A stretch of DNA of 64,000 nucleotides from an uncultured Bacteroidales bacterium (GTDB lineage: Bacteria > Bacteroidota > Bacteroidia > Bacteroidales > P3), in assembly GCA_900314925.1 (NCBI GenBank), contig OMXC01000015.1, positions 78,933-142,932 on the forward strand, in the 5' to 3' direction. The position numbers and the translations under genes were made by a program. Numbering within the stretch: position 1 is the first letter of the stretch; each line of letters starts with the position of its first letter. Under the pieces are notes generated by a model. The model did not search any database and was not told the origin of the DNA. It saw only the letters and a program-made list of their open reading frames with translations. Positions 1-8,013 of this stretch are shown in pieces.

Positions 1-951
1 GCGCTTCCCCTTCACCTTGGCAAAGAACTTGAGCTTGGCGGCCACCTGCTCGGGAGTGGCGGGTATGCGCACAAAGATGCTGTCCTTCTGCGGCTGCGTG
101 CAGCTGTCTATAGCCTGCGCCCAGTTGCTCTTGATGACGATATATCCGGCCTGCACTATCAGCTGCTTGCGGTGAGGCACAAGGGAATACTGCTCCACCA
201 CCTTGCGGTAGTCGAGGTGGTCTTCGACCGTTATTTCAAGTCCCGAAGGGCAGGTGTCCTTGGTGTTGTCCACGGCGCGCACCGACCCTTTGGCCAGCGA
301 CAGCGAGGCGTAGTAGCCGCGCACGATGCTGTCCTCGGCGGGCACATAGCAGCCGCGGGCCGTGCCCACACACTCGTCGGGGTCGTTGCGGAAGGTGACG
401 AGGACACAGTTCTGCAGCGCTATGCTCTTGTTCAGCAGCCGGCGGCTCTCAGGCAGCTCGGCGGCGTTGTAGACCGCCGTGGCCACCGGCACCTCGAAGC
501 GCAGCGTCTCCACGGTGTCGCCCATGCAGGAGCAGTGGATATTGTTGCGCGCCACACGCACGGGGAACCGCTGGCCGCCGCGCATGGCGAAGTAGCGGTA
601 AACGCCGTCGACGCGCTCCTTGCCGAGGGCCTCGTTGCCGTCGCCGTAGGCCTCCACGGCCATGGTGTAGTACATCGGGTTGTCGACATCGAAAGCTATG
701 CGGTAGGCCGAGTCGAGCAAGTCGAGGTCGCTGACGCTGTAGGTCGGCGCCGAGCCCTCGTAGCATAGCAGCAGGTAGAACACCTCGGGGTTGTGCAGAG
801 CCTTCTGCATGTTGCGCACAGGCCCTTTGGCCGGCACATAGAGGCCCGTCTGCGCCACCGCACAAGGTGCCGCCACAGCCGCCATGACTGCCACAACAAG
901 CGCCACAGCCTTATTTCTCAGTCTATTAACTCCGTTGCCAGACATATCCAT
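1..951 (-). CDS. Secreted envelope protein of unknown function (3' end outside window)
   Basis: This frame stays open from an ATG at 951 to the left edge (317 codons) and has no stop inside the window, so the C-terminus is missing. The start MDMSGNGVNRLRNKAVALVV gives a basic n-region, a hydrophobic core and an Ala-rich cleavage region ending near PCAVAQ (about residue 34), so it is probably exported by Sec. A second ATG at 945 is also possible. The mature part is acidic and Cys-containing (CSCMGDTVETL, CVGTARGCYVP, DTCPSG) with no motif I can name; it could be an OmpA-like or periplasmic protein. It is divergent from the Kce gene and sits behind its own TAnnTTTG box. The function is unknown. 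Confidence 0.7.
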   Translation of the reverse strand, partial: MDMSGNGVNRLRNKAVALVVAVMAAVAAPCAVAQTGLYVPAKGPVRNMQKALHNPEVFYLLLCYEGSAPTYSVSDLDLLDSAYRIAFDVDNPMYYTMAVEAYGDGNEALGKERVDGVYRYFAMRGGQRFPVRVARNNIHCSCMGDTVETLRFEVPVATAVYNAAELPESRRLLNKSIALQNCVLVTFRNDPDECVGTARGCYVPAEDSIVRGYYASLSLAKGSVRAVDNTKDTCPSGLEITVEDHLDYRKVVEQYSLVPHRKQLIVQAGYIVIKSNWAQAIDSCTQPQKDSIFVRIPATPEQVAAKLKFFAKVKGKR

Positions 952-969
952 GCCCTCACAATCAAGATG

Positions 970-977
970 CAAATGTA
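970..977 (-). promoter_or_regulatory. Bacteroidota -7 promoter box for the envelope protein
   Basis: TACATTTG on the minus strand fits the TAnnTTTG consensus and lies 19 nt upstream of the ATG at 951. A T-rich tract ending in a TTTTTG lies about 22 nt further upstream as a possible -33 element. Confidence 0.5.
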
Positions 978-1029
978 CACAAAAAAAACAATATAGAGCC
1001 AAAAAGCTCAAAAAAAAGCCCCCGACAGC

Positions 1030-1150
1030 ACCTCTCCCCTACGGCTCCGGTACGGACCCGGTACGGCCGTTCTTCAGTAGTTCTTCAGTAGTTCTTCAGT
1101 GCGGCACTGAAGAACTACTGAAGAACTACTGAAGAAATGCCGTAGGGACC
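1030..1150. repeat. 11-bp-phased palindromic array, copy 1
   Basis: The stretch divides without slippage into eleven 11-bp units. Left units are ACGGCTCCGGT, ACGGACCCGGT, ACGGCCGTTCT and two of TCAGTAGTTCT; the central unit is TCAGTGCGGCA; right units are CTGAAGAACTA twice, CTGAAGAAATG and CCGTAGGGACC. Positions 1070-1102 and 1104-1136 form a perfect 33-bp inverted repeat around a single G at 1103. It lies between two divergent promoters. The core ACGGCC/TTCTTCAGT is shared with the arrays at 29923 and 38582. As RNA it would form a very long hairpin. Confidence 0.9.
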
Positions 1151-1169
1151 GCGTATGGGATTTATTTTG

Positions 1170-1177
1170 TATCTTTG
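1170..1177 (+). promoter_or_regulatory. Bacteroidota -7 promoter box for kce
   Basis: TATCTTTG matches TAnnTTTG exactly and lies 50 nt before the kce ATG. No clear TTTG -33 element is present; the expected place is the right end of the palindromic array. Confidence 0.6.
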
Positions 1178-1227
1178 CAGTTTTGAAAGCAACGCTTTGA
1201 ACAAGTAACAATCAATAAATAAACAAC

Positions 1228-2100
1228 ATGGAGAAACTGATAATCACCGCCGCCATCTGCGGCGCGGAAGTAACGAAAGAGCAGAACCCCAATGTGCCCT
1301 ACACTGTTGAAGAGATAGTGCGCGAGGCCAAGAGCGCCGTCGACGCCGGCGCCGCCATCGTGCACCTGCACGTGCGCGAGGACGACGGCACGCCGACGCA
1401 GAGCCATGTGCGCTTCCAGGAGTGCACGGAGGCCATCCTGAAGGAGTGCCCCAACGTGATCCTGATACCGAGCACCGGCGGCGCCGTGGGCATGACCCCG
1501 GACGAGCGCCTGGACAGCACCAACACCACGCCGACGCCCGAGATGGCGACGCTTGACTGCGGCACCTGCAACTTCGGCGACGACATCTTCGACAACACGA
1601 TGCCCACCATGCGCGCCTTCGGCAAACGCATGATAGAGAAGGGCATCAAGCCCGAGTATGAGTGCTTCGAGATGGGCCACTTGGAGACCATCGTGCACAT
1701 GGCCAAGAAGGGCCAGGTGCCGAGCGCCTTCGGCGTGGCGGGTCCCGACGGCAAGCCGCTGCCCTTGGTGCCCATGCAGTTCAACTTCGTGCTCGGCGTG
1801 CTGGGCTGCGCCTCGGCCACGGTGGACAACCTGGTGTGGATGGTGAAGAACATACCCGCCGGCAGCACATGGACGGCCACCGGCATAGGCCGCAACGCCT
1901 TCACGCTGGCGGCTCCCGCCATAGTGATGGGCGGCAACGTGCGCGTGGGCTTCGAGGACAACCTCTACCTGGAGCGCGGCGTGCTGGCCAAGAGCAACGG
2001 CGAGCTGGTCGACAAGGTGGTGCGCATGGCCAAGATGCTGGGCCGCCAGGTGGCCACGAGCGACGAGGCCCGCGAGATACTGAGCCTCCGCAAGAGATAA
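1228..2100 (+). CDS. kce: BKACE-family enzyme, 3-keto-5-aminohexanoate cleavage enzyme-like
   Basis: 290 aa, close to the family length of about 275. Members use a zinc ion and acetyl-CoA to cleave a beta-keto acid; the type member turns 3-keto-5-aminohexanoate into acetoacetate plus 3-aminobutyryl-CoA in lysine fermentation. The zinc ligands are visible as H46 and H48 in IVHLHVRE, and E243 in VGFEDN is the likely third. STGGAVGM and the GIGRNAF segment are also typical. The other lysine-fermentation genes (kamA, kamDE, kdd, kal) are not in the window, so the substrate is uncertain; many BKACE enzymes act on other beta-keto acids. The next gene starts 29 nt downstream and may be co-transcribed. 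Confidence 0.85.
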   Translation: MEKLIITAAICGAEVTKEQNPNVPYTVEEIVREAKSAVDAGAAIVHLHVREDDGTPTQSHVRFQECTEAILKECPNVILIPSTGGAVGMTPDERLDSTNTTPTPEMATLDCGTCNFGDDIFDNTMPTMRAFGKRMIEKGIKPEYECFEMGHLETIVHMAKKGQVPSAFGVAGPDGKPLPLVPMQFNFVLGVLGCASATVDNLVWMVKNIPAGSTWTATGIGRNAFTLAAPAIVMGGNVRVGFEDNLYLERGVLAKSNGELVDKVVRMAKMLGRQVATSDEAREILSLRKR

Positions 2101-2129
2101 ACAACAGAGACAAAGAACACACGACAAAG

Positions 2130-4334
2130 ATGAAGAAAATCATTACACTGTCGCTGACGGCGCTGCTCTGCGTTGCCGCAGCGGCACAGACCGACAACAA
2201 ACTGAGCCGTGAGCACATGAACAAGCTCGCCGCCCGCGCCGAGATGCAGAAGCAGCAGCGTATGCGCCAGGCCCCGAAGCTGGACGCCTCCAAGTTCATG
2301 CACGACGGCAGCGCCACGCTGCAGATGCCTGCCCCCAAGGGCGCCAAGGCGGCTGGCGACACCGTGTGGGCCTCGCAGATGCCCGAACAGCGCTGGTTCC
2401 CCGGCGAGTGGGAGGAGGTGCAGGCCATCGTCGTCACCTGGCCCTACACCGTCTACCCCGCAGGCCATGTAGGCGACGACAACTACGCGGCCGACATGTA
2501 CGTGCCGGGCTACGGCGCACAGTACCAATACAACAGCAGCAACCCCTACAACCCCTGGACCTACATCGGCTGGGGTCCCGTGGTGGGCGTGCCCGACACG
2601 ACGGACTATGCCGACCAGATTGCCTACTACCGCCAGTTCCTCAACTACCCGCAGTATGCCAGCCAGGCTCAGGAGTACATCGACTACCTCCAGGGCCAGT
2701 GGGACTTCCGCAATGTGTTTGTCAACCTCATCGACGCCATACAGCACGGCACGAAGGTGTGGATCACCGTGCAGCAGCTGTCGGACAGCACGCTCATCAA
2801 AGACGTGATGGCCGCCGAGGGCAAGCCGCTGACCGACTACCGCTTCATCGAGAACTACACCGACGCCTTCTGGTATCGCGACTGCGGCCCCATCTGCTTC
2901 TACTACGGCCCGCAGGACAGCGTGGCGATGCTGAACTTCGAGTACAGCGGCCGCGCCTGCGACGACCTGCTGCCCGACTCCATCAGCAGCCAGACGGGCA
3001 TACCCAACTTCACCACGAGCATCGAGTGGGAAGGCGGCAACTGCATGGTGGACGGCGTGGGCAACCTCTTCACGAGCGACGCCACCTATGACGAGAACGC
3101 CGACACCGTGGGGCAGACCTACTACACTGGCAACGTGAACAACCCCGTGGCCTACCGCTACAAGGCCCCGCTGACGAGCGCCCAGGTGCTCGACTCGATG
3201 AACCGCATGATGGGCAACACCCGCGTGCTGCCGCGCTTCCGCTACGACGGCGGCACGGGCCATGTGGACCTCTACGCCGACATGCTGGACGAGAACCGCT
3301 TTGTCTTCTCGAAGTTCCCCTCGCAGTACAGCGCATGGTACGACTACACCGTTGCCGCGCGCAACATCGACAGCCTGACGAGCTGGCAGAGCTTCGCCGG
3401 GGTGAACTACACCAACGCCTACATACCCTTCCCGCGCAAGGACGACGGCAGCTACTTCAGCAGCCAGAACGAGTACAACGGCACGCAGAGCACCCAGGGC
3501 TACACCCGCAGCTACAGCAACCACACCTTCATCAACGACATCATCGTGCAGCCCTGCTTCTCGGAGGTGGTCAACGGCGAGCCCACGGCCTCGTGGGACC
3601 GCGCCAACATGGACAGCCTGCGCGCAGCCTATCCGGGCTACACCTTCTACCCCATCGACATACGCTCCTTCGACGGCTACGGCGGAGCCATCCACTGCAT
3701 CACCAAGCAGATACCCGCCGAGAGCCCCATACGCATACTGCACAGCCCCATCACGGGCCCCCAGGGCGACACCTACAACAGCCAGGACGCCACCCTCAGC
3801 GCCCGCATCACCAACAACACCGGCATAGCGCAGGCACAGGTGGTGTACCGCGTTGACGGCGGCGAGTGGCAGACGGTGGCCATGACCGCCGGCGCCGACA
3901 GCATGTACAGCGCCGCCCTGCCCACCACCACCTTCGGCAGCGAGGGCGTGAACGTGGAGTACTACATCAGCGCCACCAGCAACGGCGGCAAGACTATCAC
4001 CAAGCCCTTCACGGCAGCCCACGGCGCTTACTTCTGCTTCGGCACCAACGGCCAGCTCAGCATCGCCGACGCCAACAGCACCGAGGAGCGCTTCGGCCAG
4101 TTCTTCCCCAACCCCGCCACCGAGAAGGCCAGCATGGTCATCGACATGCAGGGCGGCAAGAACTACAGCGTGAACATCTACGACCTCAGCGGCCGCGAGG
4201 TGCACGCCAGCAGGCTGCAGGCCGAGGGCACGATAGTGTACAGCGTCAACGCCGACCGCATGGCCAGCGGACAGTACACCGTGGTGTTCAGCAACGGCAG
4301 CGAGCGCGTGGTGCGCAAGCTAATCGTGAAGTAA
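2130..4334 (+). CDS. Secreted peptidylarginine deiminase (PPAD-like) with T9SS type A sorting domain
   Basis: 734 aa from the ATG at 2130, which gives a clean signal peptide (MKKIITLSLTALLCVAAAAQ); the frame is open further upstream only inside kce. The catalytic part belongs to the agmatine-deiminase/PPAD family (PF04371), which hydrolyses guanidino groups to ureido groups. The guanidine-binding Asp is D251 (WYRDCGP), H378 and D380 lie in GHVDLY, N464 lies in SNHTFIN and the nucleophile is C523 in GGAIHCITKQIP. This order matches Porphyromonas PPAD rather than cytosolic agmatine deiminases, which lack a signal peptide. An Ig-like segment (about 545-640) and an 80-aa C-terminal sorting domain (FFPNPATEKAS to VRKLIVK) follow. 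Export to the cell surface and citrullination of proteins or peptides is inferred. Its 3' end overlaps the convergent glycosyltransferase by 15 nt. Confidence 0.85.
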   Translation: MKKIITLSLTALLCVAAAAQTDNKLSREHMNKLAARAEMQKQQRMRQAPKLDASKFMHDGSATLQMPAPKGAKAAGDTVWASQMPEQRWFPGEWEEVQAIVVTWPYTVYPAGHVGDDNYAADMYVPGYGAQYQYNSSNPYNPWTYIGWGPVVGVPDTTDYADQIAYYRQFLNYPQYASQAQEYIDYLQGQWDFRNVFVNLIDAIQHGTKVWITVQQLSDSTLIKDVMAAEGKPLTDYRFIENYTDAFWYRDCGPICFYYGPQDSVAMLNFEYSGRACDDLLPDSISSQTGIPNFTTSIEWEGGNCMVDGVGNLFTSDATYDENADTVGQTYYTGNVNNPVAYRYKAPLTSAQVLDSMNRMMGNTRVLPRFRYDGGTGHVDLYADMLDENRFVFSKFPSQYSAWYDYTVAARNIDSLTSWQSFAGVNYTNAYIPFPRKDDGSYFSSQNEYNGTQSTQGYTRSYSNHTFINDIIVQPCFSEVVNGEPTASWDRANMDSLRAAYPGYTFYPIDIRSFDGYGGAIHCITKQIPAESPIRILHSPITGPQGDTYNSQDATLSARITNNTGIAQAQVVYRVDGGEWQTVAMTAGADSMYSAALPTTTFGSEGVNVEYYISATSNGGKTITKPFTAAHGAYFCFGTNGQLSIADANSTEERFGQFFPNPATEKASMVIDMQGGKNYSVNIYDLSGREVHASRLQAEGTIVYSVNADRMASGQYTVVFSNGSERVVRKLIVK

Positions 4335-5447
4335 CGAATTGTAAAGGTCCAGCATCTGCTGGGCAAGGACTTCGGGGGAGAATCTGGTGCGCCAGGCTCT
4401 CCCCTTCTTTATGCACTCCCGGCGGAAGGCCTCGTCGCCAAGCAGGCGCAGGAGGTGCGCGGCCACGGCGGCATGGTCGTCGGGGGCGGCATAGAGGGCG
4501 GCGTCGCCGCCGGCCTCGGGCATGGAGGAGACGTTGGACGTCACCACGGGGCAGTCGCAGCAGATGCTCTCAAGCACCGGTATGCCGAACCCCTCGAAGC
4601 GCGACATGTAGACCGACGCCACAGCCCCTGCATAGAGCGCCGGGAAATCGGCGAAAGCCACGCCGCTGAGCACACGCACGCGGCGCCCGGCGGCGGCCAC
4701 GACACGCTTGCCATAGGCTCCGCGGGGGCGGCCTATGACGACGAGGACCACGTCGGCAGGCAGCTGTTTCACGGCCTCGATGGCGCAGAGCTGGTTCTTG
4801 CGCTCCTCCACGGTGCCGATGCTGACGACGTAGCGCTGCGGCAGGCCGTATTTCTCGCGGACGGCGTCCACCTGGGCGTCGCTCACCGGCTGCCAGAACT
4901 GCGGCTCGCACGACTGGTAGACGACGCGGATCTTCTCCTCCGGCACGTGCATGAGGTCTATCAGGTCTCGCTTGGTCTGCTCGCTGATAGCCACCACAAC
5001 GTCGGCCACACGGCAGGCATGTCTCTGCTTGACGCGGTGTATGATGCGGTCGAAGAGCGAGAAATAATGCGGATAGCGGCGCACGATAAGGTCGTGCATG
5101 GTGACCACACGCCGCACACCGGCCGGCAGGAAGAGCGGCAGCTCGTGGCTGAGGCCATGGTAGAGCTGCACGTCGTCAAGACCCACATGCTGGGCCGGAG
5201 CCAGCGTGCGCCATGTGTTGGGCATGCAACGCCACAGCCCCTGCGGCTTGCGCACCTCGGCCTGCGGCACAGCGGAGAAATAATCGGAGAAGGCGGGTTT
5301 TACATACGGGGTGTAGAGCAGTGCCCGCATGTCTTTGCCGCGCGAAGCACGCAGCACGCCGGCGATGACGCCGCGGCTGTAGTTGCCTAATCCTGTGCGG
5401 TTGCAGAAGGCTCTTTTGGCATCGTATCCTATGACCATAGCAGACAT
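4320..5447 (-). CDS. Glycosyltransferase family 4
   Basis: 375 aa from the ATG at 5447; an alternative ATG at 5438 gives MVIGYDAKRAF, and the frame further upstream is only a shadow of the divergent gene. The N-terminal domain ends near VVAISEQTKRDLI. The C-terminal nucleotide-sugar domain has YVVSIGTVEERKN, the GxxG-like turns and the retaining E-x7-E motif in FEGFGIPVLES. It is a GT-B enzyme that would add a sugar to a polysaccharide or LPS precursor at the cytoplasmic face. It is divergent from two further glycosyltransferases and paralogous to the truncated gene at 7309. The donor and acceptor sugars cannot be read from the sequence. Confidence 0.88.
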   Translation of the reverse strand: MSAMVIGYDAKRAFCNRTGLGNYSRGVIAGVLRASRGKDMRALLYTPYVKPAFSDYFSAVPQAEVRKPQGLWRCMPNTWRTLAPAQHVGLDDVQLYHGLSHELPLFLPAGVRRVVTMHDLIVRRYPHYFSLFDRIIHRVKQRHACRVADVVVAISEQTKRDLIDLMHVPEEKIRVVYQSCEPQFWQPVSDAQVDAVREKYGLPQRYVVSIGTVEERKNQLCAIEAVKQLPADVVLVVIGRPRGAYGKRVVAAAGRRVRVLSGVAFADFPALYAGAVASVYMSRFEGFGIPVLESICCDCPVVTSNVSSMPEAGGDAALYAAPDDHAAVAAHLLRLLGDEAFRRECIKKGRAWRTRFSPEVLAQQMLDLYNSLLHD

Positions 5448-5456
5448 TTCAGATTG

Positions 5457-5464
5457 CAAAAATA
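5457..5464 (-). promoter_or_regulatory. Bacteroidota -7 promoter box, leftward glycosyltransferase
   Basis: TATTTTTG on the minus strand, 9 nt upstream of the ATG at 5447. This implies an almost leaderless transcript or use of the ATG at 5438. Confidence 0.5.
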
Positions 5465-5496
5465 CAACTTTTTCCGCAATAATGGAAAAAAATGTG

Positions 5497-5504
5497 TACC
5501 TTTG
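5497..5504 (+). promoter_or_regulatory. Bacteroidota -7 promoter box, rightward glycosyltransferases
   Basis: TACCTTTG, 21 nt upstream of the ATG at 5526. It forms a divergent promoter pair with the box at 5457 inside a 78-nt spacer. Confidence 0.6.
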
Positions 5505-5525
5505 CACCCCGAAAGACAATAGGAC

Positions 5526-6284
5526 ATGGACAAGATAACAGCGGTAATCATCACTCAGGACGAGGAGCGCAACATAGGACGCTGCCTGGAGTCGCTGCGC
5601 GAGGTGGCCGACGAAGTGGTGGTGGTAGACAGCGGCTCCACCGACAAAACGGAGGAGATATGCCATGGCTACGGTGTGCGCTTCGAGCATCACGAGTGGG
5701 CCGGCTACTCGGGGCAGAAGAACTATGCCAACAGCCTGGCCACGCATCCCTGGCTGCTGAGCATAGACGCCGACGAAGCCCTGTCGCCAGAGCTGCGTTC
5801 ACGCCTGTTGCAAATGAAGGAGGCGGGGTTTGACACGGGCACGGTGTACTCGTTCAACCGTCTGGCCAACTACTGCGGCCGCTGGATACGGAATTGCGGC
5901 TGGTACCCCGACAGGTGTGTGAGGCTTTGGCACGCTGGCACAGCCACGTGGGACGGCCTCGTGCACGAGGAGTTGCGTTACTCGAAAGAGGTGCGGCATG
6001 CCGTCGTCGAAGGCGACATGTGGCACTACTCATACTACACCGTCGACGAGCACGCTCGCCGCACCGTGAAATATGCCGCCATGGCGGGCGAGAAGGCTTA
6101 CGGGCAGGGGCGGCGCTTTAACGGAAGCATCGGCATGAAAGTGGCGTGGACATTCCTGCGCAACTACCTCTTCCGACTGGGCTTTATGGATGGCAAGACA
6201 GGATATGTGGTGTGCAAGATGTCGGCATTCTACACACTGATAAAATATGCTAAACTTCGGGAATTAAGTGAAGATACTCATTGA
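5526..6284 (+). CDS. Glycosyltransferase family 2 (WaaE/KdtX-like)
   Basis: 252 aa. The GT-A fold is recognised from the start VIITQDEERNIGRCLESL, the VVVDSGSTDKT nucleotide-binding segment and LLSIDADEAL with the metal-binding DxD. The G-W-Y-P-D-R-x-x-R-L-W motif and the length are typical of the WaaE subgroup, which adds a beta-glucosyl residue to LPS inner core in other bacteria. It overlaps the next gene by 17 nt, so the two are translationally linked. LPS or lipooligosaccharide core assembly is the likely role, but the sugar is not known. Confidence 0.85.
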   Translation: MDKITAVIITQDEERNIGRCLESLREVADEVVVVDSGSTDKTEEICHGYGVRFEHHEWAGYSGQKNYANSLATHPWLLSIDADEALSPELRSRLLQMKEAGFDTGTVYSFNRLANYCGRWIRNCGWYPDRCVRLWHAGTATWDGLVHEELRYSKEVRHAVVEGDMWHYSYYTVDEHARRTVKYAAMAGEKAYGQGRRFNGSIGMKVAWTFLRNYLFRLGFMDGKTGYVVCKMSAFYTLIKYAKLRELSEDTH

Positions 6285-7308
6285 CCTCAGCATCCTGCGG
6301 CACCCGTGGTGCGGGCTGGGCCAGATAGCCATGAGCTACGGACAGTGGTATGCCGCACATCCCGAGACGATAGTTGAGGGCTGCGAGGTCACGTTGCTGG
6401 TGCCAAAGGCTTTTGTCGGCGCTTTCGGCGACAAGGTAGGCTACCTCGAGGCTCGCGACATATACCGCTTGCTGCCTTGCCTTATGCCACGCTATGACCT
6501 GTGGCACTCCATACACCAGATGTCGCCGTTCAGGCCGTCCAGCCGCTCTACACGCCGCATAGTCACCATCCACGACGTAAACTTCATCTATGAGAAGCGG
6601 GGCGCCAAGCGGCAGAAGTACACACACCGGCTGCAGCGCGAATGCGACAGCGCCGATGTGATATGCTTCATCTCACGCTTTGCACAGAACGACACCGCCA
6701 AGCATATAAATATCGGCGGCAAGCCACAGCATGTCATCTACAACGGTGTAGCCACACTGACAGAGGGCCCACAGGAGCCCGTGGCACAAGCCTCTGACGG
6801 CACACCTTTCATGCTCAGCATCGGCGTGCTCAAGGCCAAGAAAAACCTGCACACCCTGCTGCCGATGATGGACCTGATGCCGGGATTCCGCCTCATCATA
6901 GCAGGCGACGACAGCGACACCTATGCACAGCAGCTGCGCGACCAGTTGCAGCAGCACCCGAACGTGAGCATCGTCGGCACCGTCAGCAATGAGCAGCGCC
7001 GATGGCTCTACGCCCACTGCTCCGCGCTGCTGTTCCCGTCGCTCTCCGAAGGCTTTGGCCTGCCGATAATAGAGGCCATGCAGTGGGGCAAACCCGTGTT
7101 TTGCTCCGACCGCACAAGCCTGCCGGAGATTGGCTCCACTCATGCCTTTTATTTCACGGACTTCAAGCCTGAAAGCATGGCTGCCGTCGTCAAGCGGGGG
7201 CTCGCAGCATTTGACGCAACAGCGGCCTTGGCTGAACAGAAATATGCTGCCGCATACAGCTACGAGAGCCATATGCGGCAGTATTGGTCTATCTACACTA
7301 ATAAGTAA
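6268..7308 (+). CDS. Glycosyltransferase family 4
   Basis: 346 aa, GT-B fold. The N-terminal half contains RIVTIHDVNFIYEKRG and ends near VICFISRFAQND. The C-terminal nucleotide-sugar domain starts at FMLSIGVLKAKKN and carries the E-x7-E motif in SEGFGLPIIEAMQWG. It is the second gene of the rightward pair and ends directly against the convergent gene at 7309 with no gap. The role is probably in the same surface glycan as its neighbours. Confidence 0.87.
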   Translation: MKILIDLSILRHPWCGLGQIAMSYGQWYAAHPETIVEGCEVTLLVPKAFVGAFGDKVGYLEARDIYRLLPCLMPRYDLWHSIHQMSPFRPSSRSTRRIVTIHDVNFIYEKRGAKRQKYTHRLQRECDSADVICFISRFAQNDTAKHINIGGKPQHVIYNGVATLTEGPQEPVAQASDGTPFMLSIGVLKAKKNLHTLLPMMDLMPGFRLIIAGDDSDTYAQQLRDQLQQHPNVSIVGTVSNEQRRWLYAHCSALLFPSLSEGFGLPIIEAMQWGKPVFCSDRTSLPEIGSTHAFYFTDFKPESMAAVVKRGLAAFDATAALAEQKYAAAYSYESHMRQYWSIYTNK

Positions 7309-7899
7309 TCAGCGTTTCATACCTGCCAGGGTCTGGTAGAGCTCAAAATACTGCTCCACCATGCGGTCTGTGAGTTCGTACGGGGTCTTGCCTCCTATGA
7401 CGACTATCTTCTCCGCAGTGACACCCATCGCCACCAAGTCATCTTTCACCTTCTGACTCACGGCCACAATAACATCCGCGGCGCTGAACGAATACTCCAT
7501 ACGTTTCTTCCACGTCAGCGAGTCCATGACCGACGTGCGGTGATGCTCATTCACGCCGTAGCATGTGATAACGGTCTTTATGTCACGGTCTATATGGTAA
7601 GGCAGTTCCTCATTGAGGCCATGGAATATCTTGACCTTTTCGAGCTTCAGCCACGGATTGAGCCTGTAGCGCAGCCACAGCGACGGCATGAGGCGCGACA
7701 TACCGAAGGGGACAAAAGTGCCGACATTGGAGAAACCGCTGAAATACGACCGGTAGTCTTTCTTGATGCGTGAAGCGAAAAGCAGTGCACGGTAACTGTT
7801 AATCCGCCCCGTGGCAAGACGCTCGATAAGATTGCGGCCGAATTCACCTATCTCATGGCTGTTGCGTAAAACATTATTAGCCTCGTATCCTACTAACAT
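7309..7899 (-). CDS. GT4-like protein lacking the nucleotide-sugar domain
   Basis: 196 aa against about 375 for its paralogue at 4320-5447. The two N-terminal domains line up (MLVGYEANNVLRN with MVIGYDAKRAFCN; VKIFHGLNEELPYHI with VQLYHGLSHELPLFL; ADVIVAVSQKVKDDLVAMGV with ADVVVAISEQTKRDLIDLMH). After the linker the protein jumps to ELTDRMVEQYFELYQTLAG, which resembles the final helix of the full-length enzyme. The whole Rossmann domain with the E-x7-E motif is therefore absent. The frame is intact and has its own promoter. It may be a recent deletion derivative, inactive as a transferase, or a partner subunit. Confidence 0.75.
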   Translation of the reverse strand: MLVGYEANNVLRNSHEIGEFGRNLIERLATGRINSYRALLFASRIKKDYRSYFSGFSNVGTFVPFGMSRLMPSLWLRYRLNPWLKLEKVKIFHGLNEELPYHIDRDIKTVITCYGVNEHHRTSVMDSLTWKKRMEYSFSAADVIVAVSQKVKDDLVAMGVTAEKIVVIGGKTPYELTDRMVEQYFELYQTLAGMKR

Positions 7900-7962
7900 T
7901 GCTATCTATCTTATTGATATGACGATATGTTATTCTGTTAATAAACAATATGAATATCTGTG

Positions 7963-7970
7963 CAAAGATA
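7963..7970 (-). promoter_or_regulatory. Bacteroidota -7 promoter box, truncated GT4
   Basis: TATCTTTG on the minus strand, 63 nt upstream of the ATG at 7899. Confidence 0.6.
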
Positions 7971-7983
7971 CTAAAAAAAATCG

Positions 7984-7991
7984 TATCTTTG
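7984..7991 (+). promoter_or_regulatory. Bacteroidota -7 promoter box, trmH
   Basis: TATCTTTG, 22 nt upstream of the ATG at 8014. It is back to back with the leftward box at 7963. Confidence 0.65.
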
Positions 7992-8013
7992 CAAAAAAAT
8001 TAACAACAATATT

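Noticed and set aside
1662..2129. N-terminal extension of the deiminase into the kce gene
   Set aside because: The extension is Arg/Gly/His-rich out-of-frame kce sequence; the ATG at 2130 gives a proper signal peptide.
1965..4205. A 746-codon open frame on the strand opposite the deiminase gene
   Set aside because: It is rich in Ala, Val, Gly and His with no start or domain signal, as expected from the complement of GC-rich coding DNA; the plus-strand gene has catalytic motifs and a signal peptide.
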